49,191 nucleotides of DNA from contig NZ_DAHUXJ010000070.1 of NCBI RefSeq assembly GCF_027307225.1, positions 1 through 49,191 of the forward strand. The letters are read 5' to 3'. The notes below the pieces were generated by a model, which was given only the letters and a program-made list of their open reading frames with translations, was not told the origin of the DNA and searched no databases. This stretch comes from Bradyrhizobium sp. (lineage in GTDB: Bacteria; Pseudomonadota; Alphaproteobacteria; Rhizobiales; Xanthobacteraceae). Shown piece by piece: positions 28,805 through 40,181 of the stretch (within the stretch, counting starts at the first letter, position 1; every line of letters starts with the position of its first letter). Made by a program: the position numbers and the translations under genes.

Positions 28805-29170
28805 ATGACCGGCATCCTTCAGAATTATCTTCCCCTCGTGGTGTTTATCGGTGTCGCCGGCCTGATCGGTCTGGTGCTCCTGATTGCGCCCTTCGTGGTG
28901 GCTTTCCAGCAGCCCGATCCGGAAAAACTGTCGGCCTATGAATGCGGCTTCAACGCCTTTGACGATGCTCGCATGAAGTTCGACGTCCGCTTCTACCTGG
29001 TTGCGATTCTCTTCATCATCTTCGACCTCGAAGTGGCCTTCCTGTTCCCGTGGGCGGTTGCCTACGGAAAGCTGGGGGCGACCGGGTTCTGGTCCATGTT
29101 CGTGTTCCTGGCCGTGCTCACGGTCGGCTTTGCCTATGAATGGAAGAAAGGCGCGCTCGAATGGGATTGA
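28805..29170 (+). CDS. nuoA: NADH-quinone oxidoreductase subunit A
   Basis: 121 aa, three membrane spans. Membrane arm subunit of complex I near the quinone site. Contains the signature [28 protein letters not shown] split over residues about 45-72 and a C-terminal [10 protein letters not shown]. Start chosen at ATG 28805 ([11 protein letters not shown]), which matches the usual length; ATG 28754 would add 17 polar residues. Overlaps nuoB by 10 nt. Confidence 0.93.
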   Translation: MTGILQNYLPLVVFIGVAGLIGLVLLIAPFVVAFQQPDPEKLSAYECGFNAFDDARMKFDVRFYLVAILFIIFDLEVAFLFPWAVAYGKLGATGFWSMFVFLAVLTVGFAYEWKKGALEWD

Positions 29171-29757
29171 GCCCAGCTCCCACGAAGCCAGGGTCCGCGC
29201 CGGCGGTTGCTCCCGCCGCGACCGGCATCATCGATCCTTCGACCGGAAGGCCGGTTGGCGCGCGCGATCCCTATTTCCTTGAGGTCAATCACGAGCTTTC
29301 CGACAAGGGCTTCTTCGTCGCGGCCGCCGATGACCTGATCACCTGGGCGCGCACCGGCTCGTTGATGTGGATGACCTTCGGTCTTGCCTGCTGCGCGGTC
29401 GAGATGATGCAGGTGTCGATGCCGCGTTATGACGTCGAGCGCTTCGGCTTCGCGCCGCGCGCCTCGCCGCGCCAGTCCGATGTGATGATCGTGGCCGGCA
29501 CGCTGACCAACAAGATGGCGCCCGCGCTGCGCAAGGTTTACGACCAGATGCCGGAACCGCGTTACGTGATCTCAATGGGATCCTGCGCCAACGGCGGCGG
29601 TTATTATCATTATTCGTACTCGGTGGTGCGCGGCTGCGACCGCATCGTGCCCATCGACATTTACGTGCCCGGCTGCCCGCCCACGGCAGAGGCGCTGCTC
29701 TACGGCGTCCTCTTGTTGCAGAAGAAGATCCGGCGCACGGGAACCATCGAACGCTAG
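29161..29757 (+). CDS. nuoB: NADH-quinone oxidoreductase subunit B
   Basis: 198 aa. Carries cluster N2, the last iron-sulfur centre before quinone. Ligand cysteines are seen in the tandem CC of [10 protein letters not shown], in [14 protein letters not shown] and in [14 protein letters not shown]. The N-terminal 35 residues are a Pro/Ala-rich extension. ATG 29161 lies inside the end of nuoA, giving coupled translation. Confidence 0.96.
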   Translation: MGLSPAPTKPGSAPAVAPAATGIIDPSTGRPVGARDPYFLEVNHELSDKGFFVAAADDLITWARTGSLMWMTFGLACCAVEMMQVSMPRYDVERFGFAPRASPRQSDVMIVAGTLTNKMAPALRKVYDQMPEPRYVISMGSCANGGGYYHYSYSVVRGCDRIVPIDIYVPGCPPTAEALLYGVLLLQKKIRRTGTIER

Positions 29758-29766
29758 GGTTTTGGG

Positions 29767-30372
29767 ATGGACGACGGCAAGCTTGACGCTTTGGGGCAGA
29801 CGATCGTTGGCGCGCTTTCGGGCGCGGCGACGGGCCATTCGGTGGCGTTCAACCAGCTCACGGTGGACGTAAAGGTCGAACGCATCGTCGATGTCATTCG
29901 CTATCTCCGGGACGATCCGGCCTGCCGCTTCGTCAATCTGACCGACGTCACGGCGGTCGACTATCCCGGCCGCGAGAAGCGCTTCGACGTGGTCTACCAC
30001 CTGCTGTCGCCGACGCTGAATAGCCGCATCCGTCTGCGCGCCGAGGCCGACGAAACCACGCAAGTGCCCTCGATCATCGGCGTGTTCCCCGGCGCCGACT
30101 GGTTCGAGCGCGAAACCTACGATCTCTACGGGGTGATCTTCGTCGGACATCCCGACATGCGGCGGCTCTTGACGGACTACGGCTTCGACGGCCACCCGCT
30201 GCGCAAGGATTTCCCGCTCACCGGCTTCGTCGAGGTGCGCTACGACGACCAGGAGAAGCGGGTGCTGTACGAGCCGGTCCGGCTCAACCAGGAATTCCGG
30301 AAATTCGATTTCATGTCGCCATGGGAAGGAGCGGACTATCCGCTGCGCGGTGACGAGAAAAGAAGCGAATAG
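29767..30372 (+). CDS. nuoC: NADH-quinone oxidoreductase subunit C
   Basis: 201 aa hydrophilic connecting-module subunit. The 30-kDa signature [20 protein letters not shown] and [20 protein letters not shown] are present. Its last codons (RSE, stop TAG at 30370-30372) lie inside the left arm of the inverted repeat that flanks the following inserted gene, so the C-terminal residues may come from the insertion. Confidence 0.96.
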   Translation: MDDGKLDALGQTIVGALSGAATGHSVAFNQLTVDVKVERIVDVIRYLRDDPACRFVNLTDVTAVDYPGREKRFDVVYHLLSPTLNSRIRLRAEADETTQVPSIIGVFPGADWFERETYDLYGVIFVGHPDMRRLLTDYGFDGHPLRKDFPLTGFVEVRYDDQEKRVLYEPVRLNQEFRKFDFMSPWEGADYPLRGDEKRSE

Positions 30373-30393
30373 TGAGTAGCGAATAGCGAATAG
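30365..30393. repeat. Left arm of the inverted repeat around the four-helix-bundle gene
   Basis: Heptanucleotide pattern TAGCGAA repeated (with two variant positions). It pairs without a gap with 30798-30826: 29 bp, with two G-U pairs in RNA. It contains the nuoC stop codon. Confidence 0.9.
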
Positions 30394-30455
30394 AAGAAGG
30401 AGGGTATGCGATAGAGATCAGTTCATACCGAGACCTAAAGGTCTGGCAGGAGGCG

Positions 30456-30785
30456 ATGTCGATCGCCGAACGGGCTTACCGTTTGACGGCGCGCTTACCC
30501 AAGGAAGAGGTCTATGGGATGACAAGCCAGATTCGTCGCGCGGCTACGTCGGTGGCAGCAAATATTGCCGAAGGTCATGGCCGTGAGAGTGGAGGCTCCT
30601 TCATACAGTTTCTTCGAATGGCCCAAGGCTCCTTGAAGGAACTGGAGACGCACCTCTTGCTGGCGTTGCGGGTAGATTTGGTGGCCTCGGACGAGGCTAA
30701 GCCGGTTCTCGCGCAATGTGATGAACTCGGCAGGATGTTACGATCGCTGATCCGTTCCATACAGCGCAGGCAAGACCATGATTAG
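30456..30785 (+). CDS. Four-helix-bundle protein (S23/intervening-sequence type), 5' end frameshifted
   Basis: 109 aa from ATG 30456. The sequence TSQIRRAATSVAANIAEGHG is the hallmark of the S23 / 23S rRNA intervening-sequence protein family, also related to the Avd accessory proteins of retroelements. The conserved beginning (ISSYRDLKVWQEAM) is encoded in the same frame from 30411 but has no usable start codon. ATG 30406 behind AGGAGGG reads CGA then TAG. One extra A would join it in frame (MRIEISSYRDLK), so a single-base deletion at about 30409 is likely. The gene lies between nuoC and nuoD, enclosed by inverted repeats. The function of the family is unclear. It could be a decaying or an N-terminally shortened gene. 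Confidence 0.78.
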   Translation: MSIAERAYRLTARLPKEEVYGMTSQIRRAATSVAANIAEGHGRESGGSFIQFLRMAQGSLKELETHLLLALRVDLVASDEAKPVLAQCDELGRMLRSLIRSIQRRQDHD

Positions 30786-30797
30786 ATGCCCTTACTA

Positions 30798-30826
30798 CTA
30801 TTCGCTATTCGCTATTCGCTATTCGC
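30798..30826. repeat. Right arm of the inverted repeat around the four-helix-bundle gene
   Basis: Four CTATTCG-type heptads, complementary to 30365-30393. Together the two arms place the entire inserted gene in the loop of a long stem. Ends 22 bp before the nuoD start. Confidence 0.9.
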
Positions 30827-30848
30827 GATGCCTTGATTGGTAAGCCCC

Positions 30849-32039
30849 ATGACCGAAGCAGCCCTCCGCAACTTCACCATCAATTTCGGCCCGCAGCATC
30901 CGGCGGCGCACGGCGTGTTGCGTCTGGTGCTGGAGCTGGACGGCGAAGTCGTCGCCCGTGTCGACCCGCATATCGGACTGCTTCACCGCGGCACCGAAAA
31001 GCTGATCGAGCACAAGACCTATCTTCAGGCGATCCCGTATTTCGACCGGCTCGACTATGTCGCGCCGATGAATCAGGAGCACGCGTTTTGCATGGCGGCG
31101 GAAAAGCTGCTCGGCATCGAGGTGCCACGCCGCGCCCAGCTGATCCGTGTGCTCTATTGCGAGATCGGACGCATTCTCTCGCATCTTCTCAACGTCACCA
31201 CGCAGGCGATGGACGTCGGCGCGCTCACCCCGCCGCTGTGGGGCTTTGAGGAGCGCGAGAAGCTGATGGTGTTCTATGAGCGTGCCTCGGGCTCGCGCAT
31301 GCATGCGGCTTACTTCCGCATCGGCGGCGTGCATCAGGATCTGCCGCCCAAGCTGATCGACGATATCGACACCTGGTGCGACGCGTTCCCGACGGTGGTC
31401 GACGACCTCGAAACGCTGCTCACGGGAAATCGCATCTTCAAGCAGCGCAACGTCGACATCGGCGTCGTGACGCTGCAGCAGGCCTGGGAGTGGGGTTTTT
31501 CGGGCGTGATGGTGCGCGGCTCGGGCGCGGCCTGGGATCTTCGCAAGGCCCAGCCTTACGAATGCTACGCCGAGATGGATTTCGATATTCCGATCGGCAA
31601 GAACGGCGACTGCTACGACCGTTACTGCATCCGCATGGAAGAGATGCGGCAATCGGTCAAGATCATGAAGCAGTGCATCGCCAAGTTGCGCGCGCCTGAA
31701 GGGCAGGGTCCCGTCGCGGTCCAGGACCACAAGATCTTCCCGCCACGCCGTGGCGAGATGAAGCGTTCGATGGAAGCCCTCATCCATCACTTCAAGCTCT
31801 ATACCGAAGGTTTTCACGTCCCCGCCGGCGAAGTCTATGCCGCGGTCGAAGCGCCCAAGGGCGAGTTCGGCGTCTATCTCGTCTCCGACGGCTCCAACAA
31901 GCCGTACAAGTGCAAGATCCGCGCGCCCGGCTTTGCCCATCTGCAAGCGATGGACTTCATCTGCCGCGGCCATCTGCTCGCCGACGTCTCGGCCATCCTC
32001 GGCTCGCTCGACATCGTGTTCGGAGAGGTCGATCGGTGA
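30849..32039 (+). CDS. nuoD: NADH-quinone oxidoreductase subunit D
   Basis: 396 aa, 49-kDa subunit that forms the quinone-binding site with NuoB. Conserved [21 protein letters not shown] near the N-terminus (HPAAHG), the [10 protein letters not shown] segment, RVDYVAPM-like [13 protein letters not shown], and the C-terminal DIVFGEVDR ending. Start chosen at ATG 30849 (MTEAALRNF); a TTG four codons earlier is less likely. The 4-nt GTGA overlap with the next gene suggests coupling. Confidence 0.96.
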   Translation: MTEAALRNFTINFGPQHPAAHGVLRLVLELDGEVVARVDPHIGLLHRGTEKLIEHKTYLQAIPYFDRLDYVAPMNQEHAFCMAAEKLLGIEVPRRAQLIRVLYCEIGRILSHLLNVTTQAMDVGALTPPLWGFEEREKLMVFYERASGSRMHAAYFRIGGVHQDLPPKLIDDIDTWCDAFPTVVDDLETLLTGNRIFKQRNVDIGVVTLQQAWEWGFSGVMVRGSGAAWDLRKAQPYECYAEMDFDIPIGKNGDCYDRYCIRMEEMRQSVKIMKQCIAKLRAPEGQGPVAVQDHKIFPPRRGEMKRSMEALIHHFKLYTEGFHVPAGEVYAAVEAPKGEFGVYLVSDGSNKPYKCKIRAPGFAHLQAMDFICRGHLLADVSAILGSLDIVFGEVDR

Positions 32040-33001
32040 TTTCCACGCCGCCCATCCAGTTCGACCGCGCCTCGGGAGCCCTGGAAGGGGCCAACCTGTG
32101 GGAGCGGACGGCTGCCTTGGCGCTGGCGACAGGGTCGAAAATATCGTCGCATTTTTCGCATCGCGGCTACATCGGCTGCGCCAACCTGCTGCGCAAGACG
32201 CTGCCGGAGCGTAACATCGCCATCAAGCTCAACGAGGATGCGACGTTCGAGTTTCCGTATGGCGAGGGCTACTGGAGCAAGCTGCTCGACCGTTCCTACA
32301 GTTACGAAGACGAACTCGAACTGCTGTTCCGCCACTCGCGCGACGTCGATTACACGCTGCTCGATTGCGGCGCCAATTTCGGCTACTGGTCGGTGCTGGT
32401 GACGAGCCAGCCGTTCGGTGCGCACAAGGCAATCGCGATCGAGCCCTCGTCCGATAATTTTGCCAAGCTCGCCAACAACGCCAGGGTCAACGGCAACCGC
32501 TTCGAGATGCTGAAATGCGCAATCGGCGCCGCCAGGGGCACCGCGCGGCTGTCGGGCACCAAGCACGAAGCCTTCAGTATCGCCGGCGACACGAATAGCG
32601 GTGGCGAAGAAGTGCCCGTCATGGCGCTCGATGATCTCCTTGACGACGGCAAGATCGCGCCTGATGGCAAATATCTCATCAAGCTCGACGTCGAGGGCGT
32701 CGAGATCGATGCCATCAAAGGCGGCGCGAAATTGCTTGCCTGCGACAGCGTGATCATGTGCGAAGAGCACGGCAACGACCCCGACCACACCGTGTCGCGC
32801 TATATCCTCGATCAGACGCCGCTCAAGCTGATTGTCTGCGATCCCCGTTCCAACCGCCTTGAGACCGTGACCGAGCTTTCGATCCTCGACCGCATCAAGG
32901 TTTCGTCCCACATCGGCTACAACGTGTTCGGCACGTCAAGTGCGTTCTGGCAGGAGCGTATTGCTGCGCTGAACGCCGGCGCCGGCCGCCGTTTGCAATG
33001 A
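32036..33001 (+). CDS. FkbM-family SAM-dependent methyltransferase inside the nuo operon
   Basis: 321 aa starting at GTG 32036, overlapping the nuoD stop by 4 nt (GTGA). SAM-binding motif [15 protein letters not shown] (108-122), then [21 protein letters not shown], and [15 protein letters not shown], the FkbM pattern. Family members methylate hydroxyls on polyketides and sugars. A complex I role is not established. The tight overlap and the matching base composition suggest an old, stable insertion between nuoD and nuoE. The substrate is unknown. Confidence 0.85.
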   Translation: MISTPPIQFDRASGALEGANLWERTAALALATGSKISSHFSHRGYIGCANLLRKTLPERNIAIKLNEDATFEFPYGEGYWSKLLDRSYSYEDELELLFRHSRDVDYTLLDCGANFGYWSVLVTSQPFGAHKAIAIEPSSDNFAKLANNARVNGNRFEMLKCAIGAARGTARLSGTKHEAFSIAGDTNSGGEEVPVMALDDLLDDGKIAPDGKYLIKLDVEGVEIDAIKGGAKLLACDSVIMCEEHGNDPDHTVSRYILDQTPLKLIVCDPRSNRLETVTELSILDRIKVSSHIGYNVFGTSSAFWQERIAALNAGAGRRLQ

Positions 33002-33014
33002 GAGACTGAATACG

Positions 33015-33625
33015 ATGTCCGTTCGCCGCCTTGCACCCAGGGAAGTCCAGCCTGCGAACTTCACGTTCACGCCGGAAAATCTGGAGTGGGCAAAGAAGGA
33101 AATCGCCAAATATCCGGCAGGACGTCAGGCCTCGGCCGTGATCGCGATCATGTGGCGGGTTCAGGAGCAGCACGAGGGCTGGGTCTCGGAAGCGGCGATC
33201 CGAGCGGTCGCCGACCTGCTCGATATGCCCTACATCCGCGTGCTGGAAGTCGCGACCTTCTACACGATGTTCCAGCTCCAGCCGGTCGGCAAGAAGGCGC
33301 ATGTGCAGGTTTGCGGCACGACGCCGTGCCGCCTGCGCGGCGCCGCCGACCTCATCGATGTCTGCCAGAGCCGGATCCATCACGATCCCTTCGAACTGTC
33401 CAAGGACGGCAATTTCAGCTGGGAAGAGGTCGAGTGCCTTGGCGCGTGTGTGAACGCGCCGATGGTCCTGATCTGGAAGGACACGTATGAGGATCTGACG
33501 AAGGAAAGTTTCGGCAAGGTGCTGGATGGCTTTGCCTCCGGCAAGCCGCCGAAGCCCGGGCCGCAAATCGATCGCCAGTTCTCCGCGCCTGTCGGCGGAC
33601 CGACTACGCTGAAGGAAACCACCTG

Positions 33626-33626
<1 letters not shown>
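33015..33626 (+). CDS. nuoE: NADH-quinone oxidoreductase subunit E
   Basis: 203 aa, carries the 2Fe-2S cluster N1a in the NADH module. Thioredoxin-like fold with ligand cysteines in [12 protein letters not shown] and [11 protein letters not shown] Pro-rich tail of about 40 residues ([16 protein letters not shown]) extends beyond the core. The stop overlaps nuoF (TGATG). Confidence 0.95.
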
Positions 33627-34951
<1,325 letters not shown>

Positions 34952-34956
34952 GATTT

Positions 34957-35445
34957 ATGGCACTTCCCGCATCATTCTGGCAGAAATTCGGGACGCTGGC
35001 GCAAATGGCGCAAGCGTCCGTGGCGCTGCTCGGCTTTGTGGCGATCCTGTTCCAGGTCAGCGAAATTCGCTCCAACAACCGCGCCGTCGCCGCGCGGCAG
35101 GCGTTCCTCGCCTACACCGATCTGGCGTTCAGGAATCCGAAATTCGCCGAGCCCGACTACGCTGCGATCAAGGCCGGCAGCCACGAGCAACAGGTTCAAT
35201 ACGAAAGCTTCGTCTCGTATTTCCTGTTTGCGTGTGAGGAAGCGTTCGGCGCTTTTTCTGACCGGCGTGAGTGGCTCGCCTCCTGCGATTATGATTTGAA
35301 GCCGCATCTGCCGTTTCTCTGCGAGAAGAATCACTCTGAGCCGGGCTATCTCGCGACCTACGGCACCATCACCCAGGACTGGGTGAGGACATCCTTGAAA
35401 ACCGCCAGCGTTACGCCGCCGGACTGCAAGCTGGGAAAGACCTGA
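34957..35445 (+). CDS. Unknown membrane-anchored protein between nuoF and nuoG
   Basis: 162 aa. A single hydrophobic helix at about residues 16-35 (MAQASVALLGFVAILFQVSE) is followed by a cytosolic-looking alpha-helical part with aromatic residues (YLFACEEAFGAF) and several Cys. I recognise no family. It is separated from nuoF by 5 nt and from nuoG by 6 nt with ribosome site GGAGTAGGATTT, so it is cotranscribed with complex I. Could be a recent passenger or an assembly helper. Confidence 0.75.
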   Translation: MALPASFWQKFGTLAQMAQASVALLGFVAILFQVSEIRSNNRAVAARQAFLAYTDLAFRNPKFAEPDYAAIKAGSHEQQVQYESFVSYFLFACEEAFGAFSDRREWLASCDYDLKPHLPFLCEKNHSEPGYLATYGTITQDWVRTSLKTASVTPPDCKLGKT

Positions 35446-35451
35446 GACAGC

Positions 35452-37527
35452 ATGACCAAACTCATTGTCGATGGCAAAGAAATCGATGTTCCCGCCGAAT
35501 ACACGCTGTTGCAGGCGTGCGAGGCGGCCGGCGCCGAAATTCCGCGCTTCTGCTACCACGAGCGGCTTTCGATCGCCGGCAATTGCCGGATGTGCCTGGT
35601 TGAAGTAAAGGGCGGCCCGAAGCCGGTCGCCAGCTGCGCCTGGGGCGTGCGCGATTGCCGTCCGGGTCCGAAGGGTGAGCCGCCAGAAATCTCCACCCGC
35701 TCGCCGATGGTGAAGAAGGCGCGCGAAGGCGTGATGGAGTTCCTGCTGATCAACCATCCCCTCGATTGCCCGATCTGCGACCAGGGCGGGGAATGCGATC
35801 TGCAGGACCAGGCGATGGGTTACGGCGTCGACACCTCGCGCTTCGCCGAGAACAAGCGCGCGGTCGAGGACAAATATCTCGGCGCGCTGGTGAAGACCTC
35901 GATGAATCGCTGCATCCAGTGCACGCGCTGCGTCCGCTTCTCGGCTGAAATTTGCGGTGCGCCGGAAATGGGCGCGACGGGTCGTGGCGAGGACATGGAG
36001 ATCACGACCTATCTCGAGCGCGCGCTGACCTCGGAATTGCAGGGCAATCTCGTCGATATCTGCCCCGTCGGTGCGCTGACGTCGAAGCCTTACGCCTTTG
36101 CGGCGCGGCCGTGGGAACTGGGCAAGACGCAGTCGGTCGACGTGATGGATGGCGTGGGCTCGGCGATCCGCGTCGATACCCGTGGCCGCGAGGTGATGCG
36201 AATCCTGCCGCGCGTGAACGAGGCGGTGAACGAGGAATGGATTTCCGACAAGACCCGCCACGTCGTCGACGGCCTGCGCACGCAGCGGCTTGACCGCCCC
36301 TACATCCGCGAGGACGGCAAGCTCAAGGCGGCCTCGTGGCAGCAGGTCTTTGCCGCCATCGCAGCCAGGGTTGCGCGCACCGACGGCAAGCGCATCGGCG
36401 CCATCGCCGGCGATCTCGCCGCCGTGGAAGAGATGTTCGCGCTGAAGGAGCTTCTGGCCAGGTTCGGCTCGGTCAATCTCGCCGTGCAGGGCGGCGATGC
36501 CTTCGACCCGAAGGCGGGACGCGCTTCGTACATCTTCAATCCGACGATCGCCGGCATCGACCAGGTGGATGCGCTTCTGATCGTGGGCTCGAACCCGCGC
36601 AAGGAAGCCGCCGTCCTCAATGCGCGCATCCGCAAGCGCTGGCGCTCAGGACAGCTCAAGGTCGGCGTGATCGGCGCGAAAGCCGATCTGGTCTACACCC
36701 ATGATTATATCGGTGCAGGCGTAGAGTCCCTTGCTGATCTCGCCGCCGGCAAGCATTCCTTTGCCGACGTCCTGAAGAATGCCAAGAATCCGGTCGTGCT
36801 GGTTGGCGTCGACGCGTTCGGACGCCACGATGGCGCGGCGGTGCTGGCACGGGCCGCGAAATTCGCGCTGGATATCGGCGCGGTCAAGGACGGCTGGAAC
36901 GGCTTTGCCGTCTTGCAGAATACGGCTTCGCGCGCCGGCGCGCTCGATATCGGCTTTGCGGCGGGCGCGGGCGGATTGAACGCGGCACAGATGACGACGT
37001 TCGGAACGCTGGATGTGCTGTTCCTGCTCGGGGCTGACGAGGTGAAGGTGCCGGACGGAACGTTCGTGGTTTATATCGGAACCCATGGCGATGCCGGCGC
37101 GCATCGCGCCGATGTCATCCTGCCGGGCGCGGCCTACACCGAAAAGTCCGGCATCTTCGTCAATACCGAAGGCAGGGCGCAGATGGCGAACCGCGCGGGC
37201 TTTCCGCCCGGTGAGGCGCGCGAAGACTGGGCGATTATCCGTGCCCTGTCGGAAGTGCTGGCTAAGAAGCTGCCCTACGATTCGCTGGCGGCGCTGCGGC
37301 AGGCGATCTTCAAGGCGGTGCCGCATCTCATGCGGCTCGACCAGATCGCCGCTGGCGATGCAGCGTCCGTCAAGACGCTTGCCGGTCGCGCCGGCCAGGC
37401 CGAAAAGGTACCGTTCAAGGCCTCCGTTGAGGACTTCTATCTGACCAACCCGATCGCGCGGGCGTCTGCGGTGATGGCGGAGTGCTCGCGTCTCGCCTCC
37501 GGGCACATGCTGACGGCAGCGGAGTGA
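35452..37527 (+). CDS. nuoG: NADH-quinone oxidoreductase subunit G
   Basis: 691 aa, usual alphaproteobacterial length. N-terminal 2Fe-2S domain with [19 protein letters not shown], His-Cys motif [19 protein letters not shown] (4Fe-4S N5), second ferredoxin-like motif [12 protein letters not shown], then the molybdopterin-oxidoreductase-like domain, which binds no cofactor in this family. Passes electrons from NADH module to NuoI. Confidence 0.97.
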   Translation: MTKLIVDGKEIDVPAEYTLLQACEAAGAEIPRFCYHERLSIAGNCRMCLVEVKGGPKPVASCAWGVRDCRPGPKGEPPEISTRSPMVKKAREGVMEFLLINHPLDCPICDQGGECDLQDQAMGYGVDTSRFAENKRAVEDKYLGALVKTSMNRCIQCTRCVRFSAEICGAPEMGATGRGEDMEITTYLERALTSELQGNLVDICPVGALTSKPYAFAARPWELGKTQSVDVMDGVGSAIRVDTRGREVMRILPRVNEAVNEEWISDKTRHVVDGLRTQRLDRPYIREDGKLKAASWQQVFAAIAARVARTDGKRIGAIAGDLAAVEEMFALKELLARFGSVNLAVQGGDAFDPKAGRASYIFNPTIAGIDQVDALLIVGSNPRKEAAVLNARIRKRWRSGQLKVGVIGAKADLVYTHDYIGAGVESLADLAAGKHSFADVLKNAKNPVVLVGVDAFGRHDGAAVLARAAKFALDIGAVKDGWNGFAVLQNTASRAGALDIGFAAGAGGLNAAQMTTFGTLDVLFLLGADEVKVPDGTFVVYIGTHGDAGAHRADVILPGAAYTEKSGIFVNTEGRAQMANRAGFPPGEAREDWAIIRALSEVLAKKLPYDSLAALRQAIFKAVPHLMRLDQIAAGDAASVKTLAGRAGQAEKVPFKASVEDFYLTNPIARASAVMAECSRLASGHMLTAAE

Positions 37528-37537
37528 GCGTGACGAG

Positions 37538-38608
37538 ATGACTGAATTTTTCGCAAGCGCATTCTGGACCGGTTTCCTGTGGCCGCTGATCGTCATGGTG
37601 GCCGAGAGCCTCTTGCTGCTCGTCATTCTCCTGATCGCGATCGCCTACATCCTGCTCGCCGACCGCAAGATCTGGGCGGCGGTGCAGATCCGGCGCGGCC
37701 CGAACGTGGTCGGGCCGTGGGGTCTCTTTCAGTCCTTCGCCGACCTTCTGAAGTTCGTGCTGAAGGAGCCGATCATTCCCGCCGGCGCCAACAAGGGCGT
37801 GTTCCTGCTGGCGCCGCTGGTCTCCTGCGTGCTTGCGCTGGCGGCCTGGGCGGTGATCCCGACCAATCTCGGCTGGGTGATCTCCGACATCAATGTCGGC
37901 GTTCTCTACATCTTTGCGATTTCGTCGTTGTCGATCTACGGCATCATCATGGCTGGCTGGTCGTCGAACTCGAAATATCCGTTCCTGGCGGCACTCCGCT
38001 CGGCGGCCCAGATGGTGAGCTACGAAGTCTCGATCGGCTTTGTCATCATCACCGTTCTGCTGTGCGCCGGCACGCTCAACCTGTCGGGCGTGGTCGAGGC
38101 GCAGCAAACGCGCGGTTTTGCCAGCCTGATCGGCCTGCCCTGGCTCACCATCCTCAACTGGTATGTGTGGCCGCTGTTTCCGATGTTCGTCGTGTTCTAC
38201 GTCTCGTCGCTGGCGGAGACCAATCGTCCGCCATTCGATCTGGTGGAAGCGGAGTCCGAACTGGTCGCCGGCTTCATGGTCGAATACGGCTCGACGCCTT
38301 ATTTGCTGTTCATGCTCGGCGAATACGTCGCGATCACCACGATGTGCGCGCTGGCGACAATCTTGTTCCTCGGCGGCTGGACGGCGCCGATCGCGCTGCC
38401 GCCCTTCACCTGGGTGCCAGGGGTGATCTGGTTCGCGCTCAAGGTATTCTTCATGTTCTTCCTGTTCGCGATGGCCAAGGCCATCGTCCCGCGCTACCGC
38501 TACGACCAGTTGATGAGACTGGGCTGGAAGGTGTTCCTGCCGCTGTCGCTTGCCATGGTGGTCATCGTTGCGGGCGTGCTGCAACTTGCGGGAATTGCGC
38601 CGAAATGA
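37538..38608 (+). CDS. nuoH: NADH-quinone oxidoreductase subunit H
   Basis: 356 aa, about eight membrane helices. The signature [20 protein letters not shown] near the N-terminus and the quinone-pocket loop [20 protein letters not shown] are intact. It links the hydrophilic arm with the proton pumps. Confidence 0.97.
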   Translation: MTEFFASAFWTGFLWPLIVMVAESLLLLVILLIAIAYILLADRKIWAAVQIRRGPNVVGPWGLFQSFADLLKFVLKEPIIPAGANKGVFLLAPLVSCVLALAAWAVIPTNLGWVISDINVGVLYIFAISSLSIYGIIMAGWSSNSKYPFLAALRSAAQMVSYEVSIGFVIITVLLCAGTLNLSGVVEAQQTRGFASLIGLPWLTILNWYVWPLFPMFVVFYVSSLAETNRPPFDLVEAESELVAGFMVEYGSTPYLLFMLGEYVAITTMCALATILFLGGWTAPIALPPFTWVPGVIWFALKVFFMFFLFAMAKAIVPRYRYDQLMRLGWKVFLPLSLAMVVIVAGVLQLAGIAPK

Positions 38609-38615
38609 GGTCGCT

Positions 38616-39110
38616 ATGAATATCAACGTCAACGCCACCACCCGCTCGCTTCTGCTGACGGAATTCGTTTCGGCGTTCTTTCTCGCCATGCGCTATTTCT
38701 TCAAGCCGAAGCCGACCATCAATTACCCGTTCGAGAAGAACCCGATTTCGCCGCGCTTCCGCGGCGAGCACGCGCTGCGCCGTTATCCCAACGGCGAAGA
38801 ACGCTGCATCGCCTGCAAGCTGTGCGAAGCGATCTGTCCGGCGCAGGCCATCACGATCGAAGCAGGCCCGCGGCGCAACGACGGCACGCGCCGCACCGTG
38901 CGCTACGACATCGACATGGTGAAGTGCATCTATTGCGGGCTGTGCCAGGAAGCCTGCCCGGTCGATGCCATCGTCGAGGGACCAAACTTCGAATTCGCGA
39001 CCGAAACGCGCGAGGAACTCTACTACGACAAGGCGAAGCTGCTCGCGAACGGCGACCGCTGGGAGCGTGAGATCGCCAAGTCGATCGCTCTAGATGCGCC
39101 ATACCGGTGA
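38616..39110 (+). CDS. nuoI: NADH-quinone oxidoreductase subunit I
   Basis: 164 aa, 8Fe ferredoxin-type subunit. Two CxxCxxCxxxCP clusters, [12 protein letters not shown] and [12 protein letters not shown], carry N6a and N6b. Start at ATG 38616 ([17 protein letters not shown]); the frame is open further upstream but that part lies in nuoH. Confidence 0.96.
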   Translation: MNINVNATTRSLLLTEFVSAFFLAMRYFFKPKPTINYPFEKNPISPRFRGEHALRRYPNGEERCIACKLCEAICPAQAITIEAGPRRNDGTRRTVRYDIDMVKCIYCGLCQEACPVDAIVEGPNFEFATETREELYYDKAKLLANGDRWEREIAKSIALDAPYR

Positions 39111-39138
39111 GGTGAGGGGATGATCGTGCGCTACATCA

Positions 39139-39218
39139 CGTCATTCCGGGGCGCGCAGAGCGCGAGCCCGGAATCTCGAGATTCCGGGTCTGGTCCTTCG
39201 GACCATCCCGGAATGACG
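39139..39218. repeat. Branched palindromic repeat between nuoI and nuoJ
   Basis: Outer stem CGTCATTCCGGG / CCCGGAATGACG encloses three smaller hairpins: CGCGC / GCGCG, CCCGGAATCT / AGATTCCGGG and TGGTCC / GGACCA. The whole can fold as a cloverleaf-like cruciform. Very similar CGTCATTCCGGGGCGCGC elements are, from memory, common between genes of Bradyrhizobium and related genera. Here it sits inside an operon, 11 bp before nuoJ. Confidence 0.85.
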
Positions 39219-39229
39219 AGGGACAAAAG

Positions 39230-39868
39230 ATGATCCTTCCGGCCCTGTTCTTTTATCTTTTTGCCGGCGTGTGCGTGGCTTCCGCCGTCATGGTGATTGT
39301 CTCGCGCAATCCCGTGCACTCCGTGCTGTTCCTGATTCTCGCCTTCGTGAACGCCTCCGGCCTGTTCGTGCTGATGGGGGCCGAGTTCCTGGCGATGATT
39401 TTGGTCGTCGTCTATGTCGGCGCGGTCGCGGTGCTGTTCCTGTTTGTGATCATGATGCTCGACGTCGATTTCGCCGAGCTGCGCGAGGGCTTCATCGAAT
39501 ACCTGCCGGTCGGGCTCGTGATCGGCGGCATCTTCCTGGTCGAATTGCTTCTGGTCGGCGGCGGCTGGGTGATCAACCCCAACGTCGCGAAGTCGATCAC
39601 GGCGGCGATACCGGCCAATGTCAGCAATACGGAGGCCTTGGGCCTCGTGCTCTATACGAAATATATCTACTACTTCCAGATCGCGGGCATGGTGCTGCTG
39701 GTTGCGATGATCGGCGCGATCGTGCTGACGTTGCGGCACAAGGCGAGCGTCAAGCGGCAGGATATCAACGTGCAGAATGCGCGGACGCCGGAAATGGCGA
39801 TGGCCGTGCGCAAGGTTGCCTCGGGGCAAGGCTTGCAGGACGCGGACGCCGCGGAGTGGGTGCAATGA
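39230..39868 (+). CDS. nuoJ: NADH-quinone oxidoreductase subunit J
   Basis: 212 aa, five membrane helices. Conserved [20 protein letters not shown] segment and the [29 protein letters not shown] helix region (split for length) identify it. Translation starts shortly after the branched palindrome. Overlaps nuoK by 4 nt. Confidence 0.95.
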   Translation: MILPALFFYLFAGVCVASAVMVIVSRNPVHSVLFLILAFVNASGLFVLMGAEFLAMILVVVYVGAVAVLFLFVIMMLDVDFAELREGFIEYLPVGLVIGGIFLVELLLVGGGWVINPNVAKSITAAIPANVSNTEALGLVLYTKYIYYFQIAGMVLLVAMIGAIVLTLRHKASVKRQDINVQNARTPEMAMAVRKVASGQGLQDADAAEWVQ

Positions 39869-40173
39869 CGATCGGTCTGGGGCACTATCTGGCGGTCGGG
39901 GCCATCCTGTTCACGCTCGGGATTCTCGGCATTTTCCTCAACCGCAAGAACATCATCGTCATCCTGATGTCGATCGAGCTGATCCTGCTCGCCGTCAACG
40001 TCAACCTGGTGGCGTTTTCGACGTTCATCGGCGTCATCGTCGGTCAGGTGTTCGCGCTTCTGGTGCTGACGGTGGCGGCGGCAGAAGCCGCGATCGGCCT
40101 CGCCGTGCTGGTGGTCTATTTTCGCAACCGCGGCTCGATCGCGGTTGAAGACGTCAATCTGATGAAGGGCTAG
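39865..40173 (+). CDS. nuoK: NADH-quinone oxidoreductase subunit K
   Basis: 102 aa, three membrane helices, with the essential glutamates in [15 protein letters not shown] and [16 protein letters not shown]. Start at ATG 39865 ([14 protein letters not shown]) within the ATGA overlap with nuoJ. Confidence 0.96.
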   Translation: MTIGLGHYLAVGAILFTLGILGIFLNRKNIIVILMSIELILLAVNVNLVAFSTFIGVIVGQVFALLVLTVAAAEAAIGLAVLVVYFRNRGSIAVEDVNLMKG

Positions 40174-40181
40174 CGCGCGAC

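Noticed and set aside
30456..30785. Diversity-generating retroelement, because Avd proteins share this fold
   Set aside because: No reverse transcriptase or template/variable repeat is in the neighbourhood; the flanking stem points to the intervening-sequence type instead.
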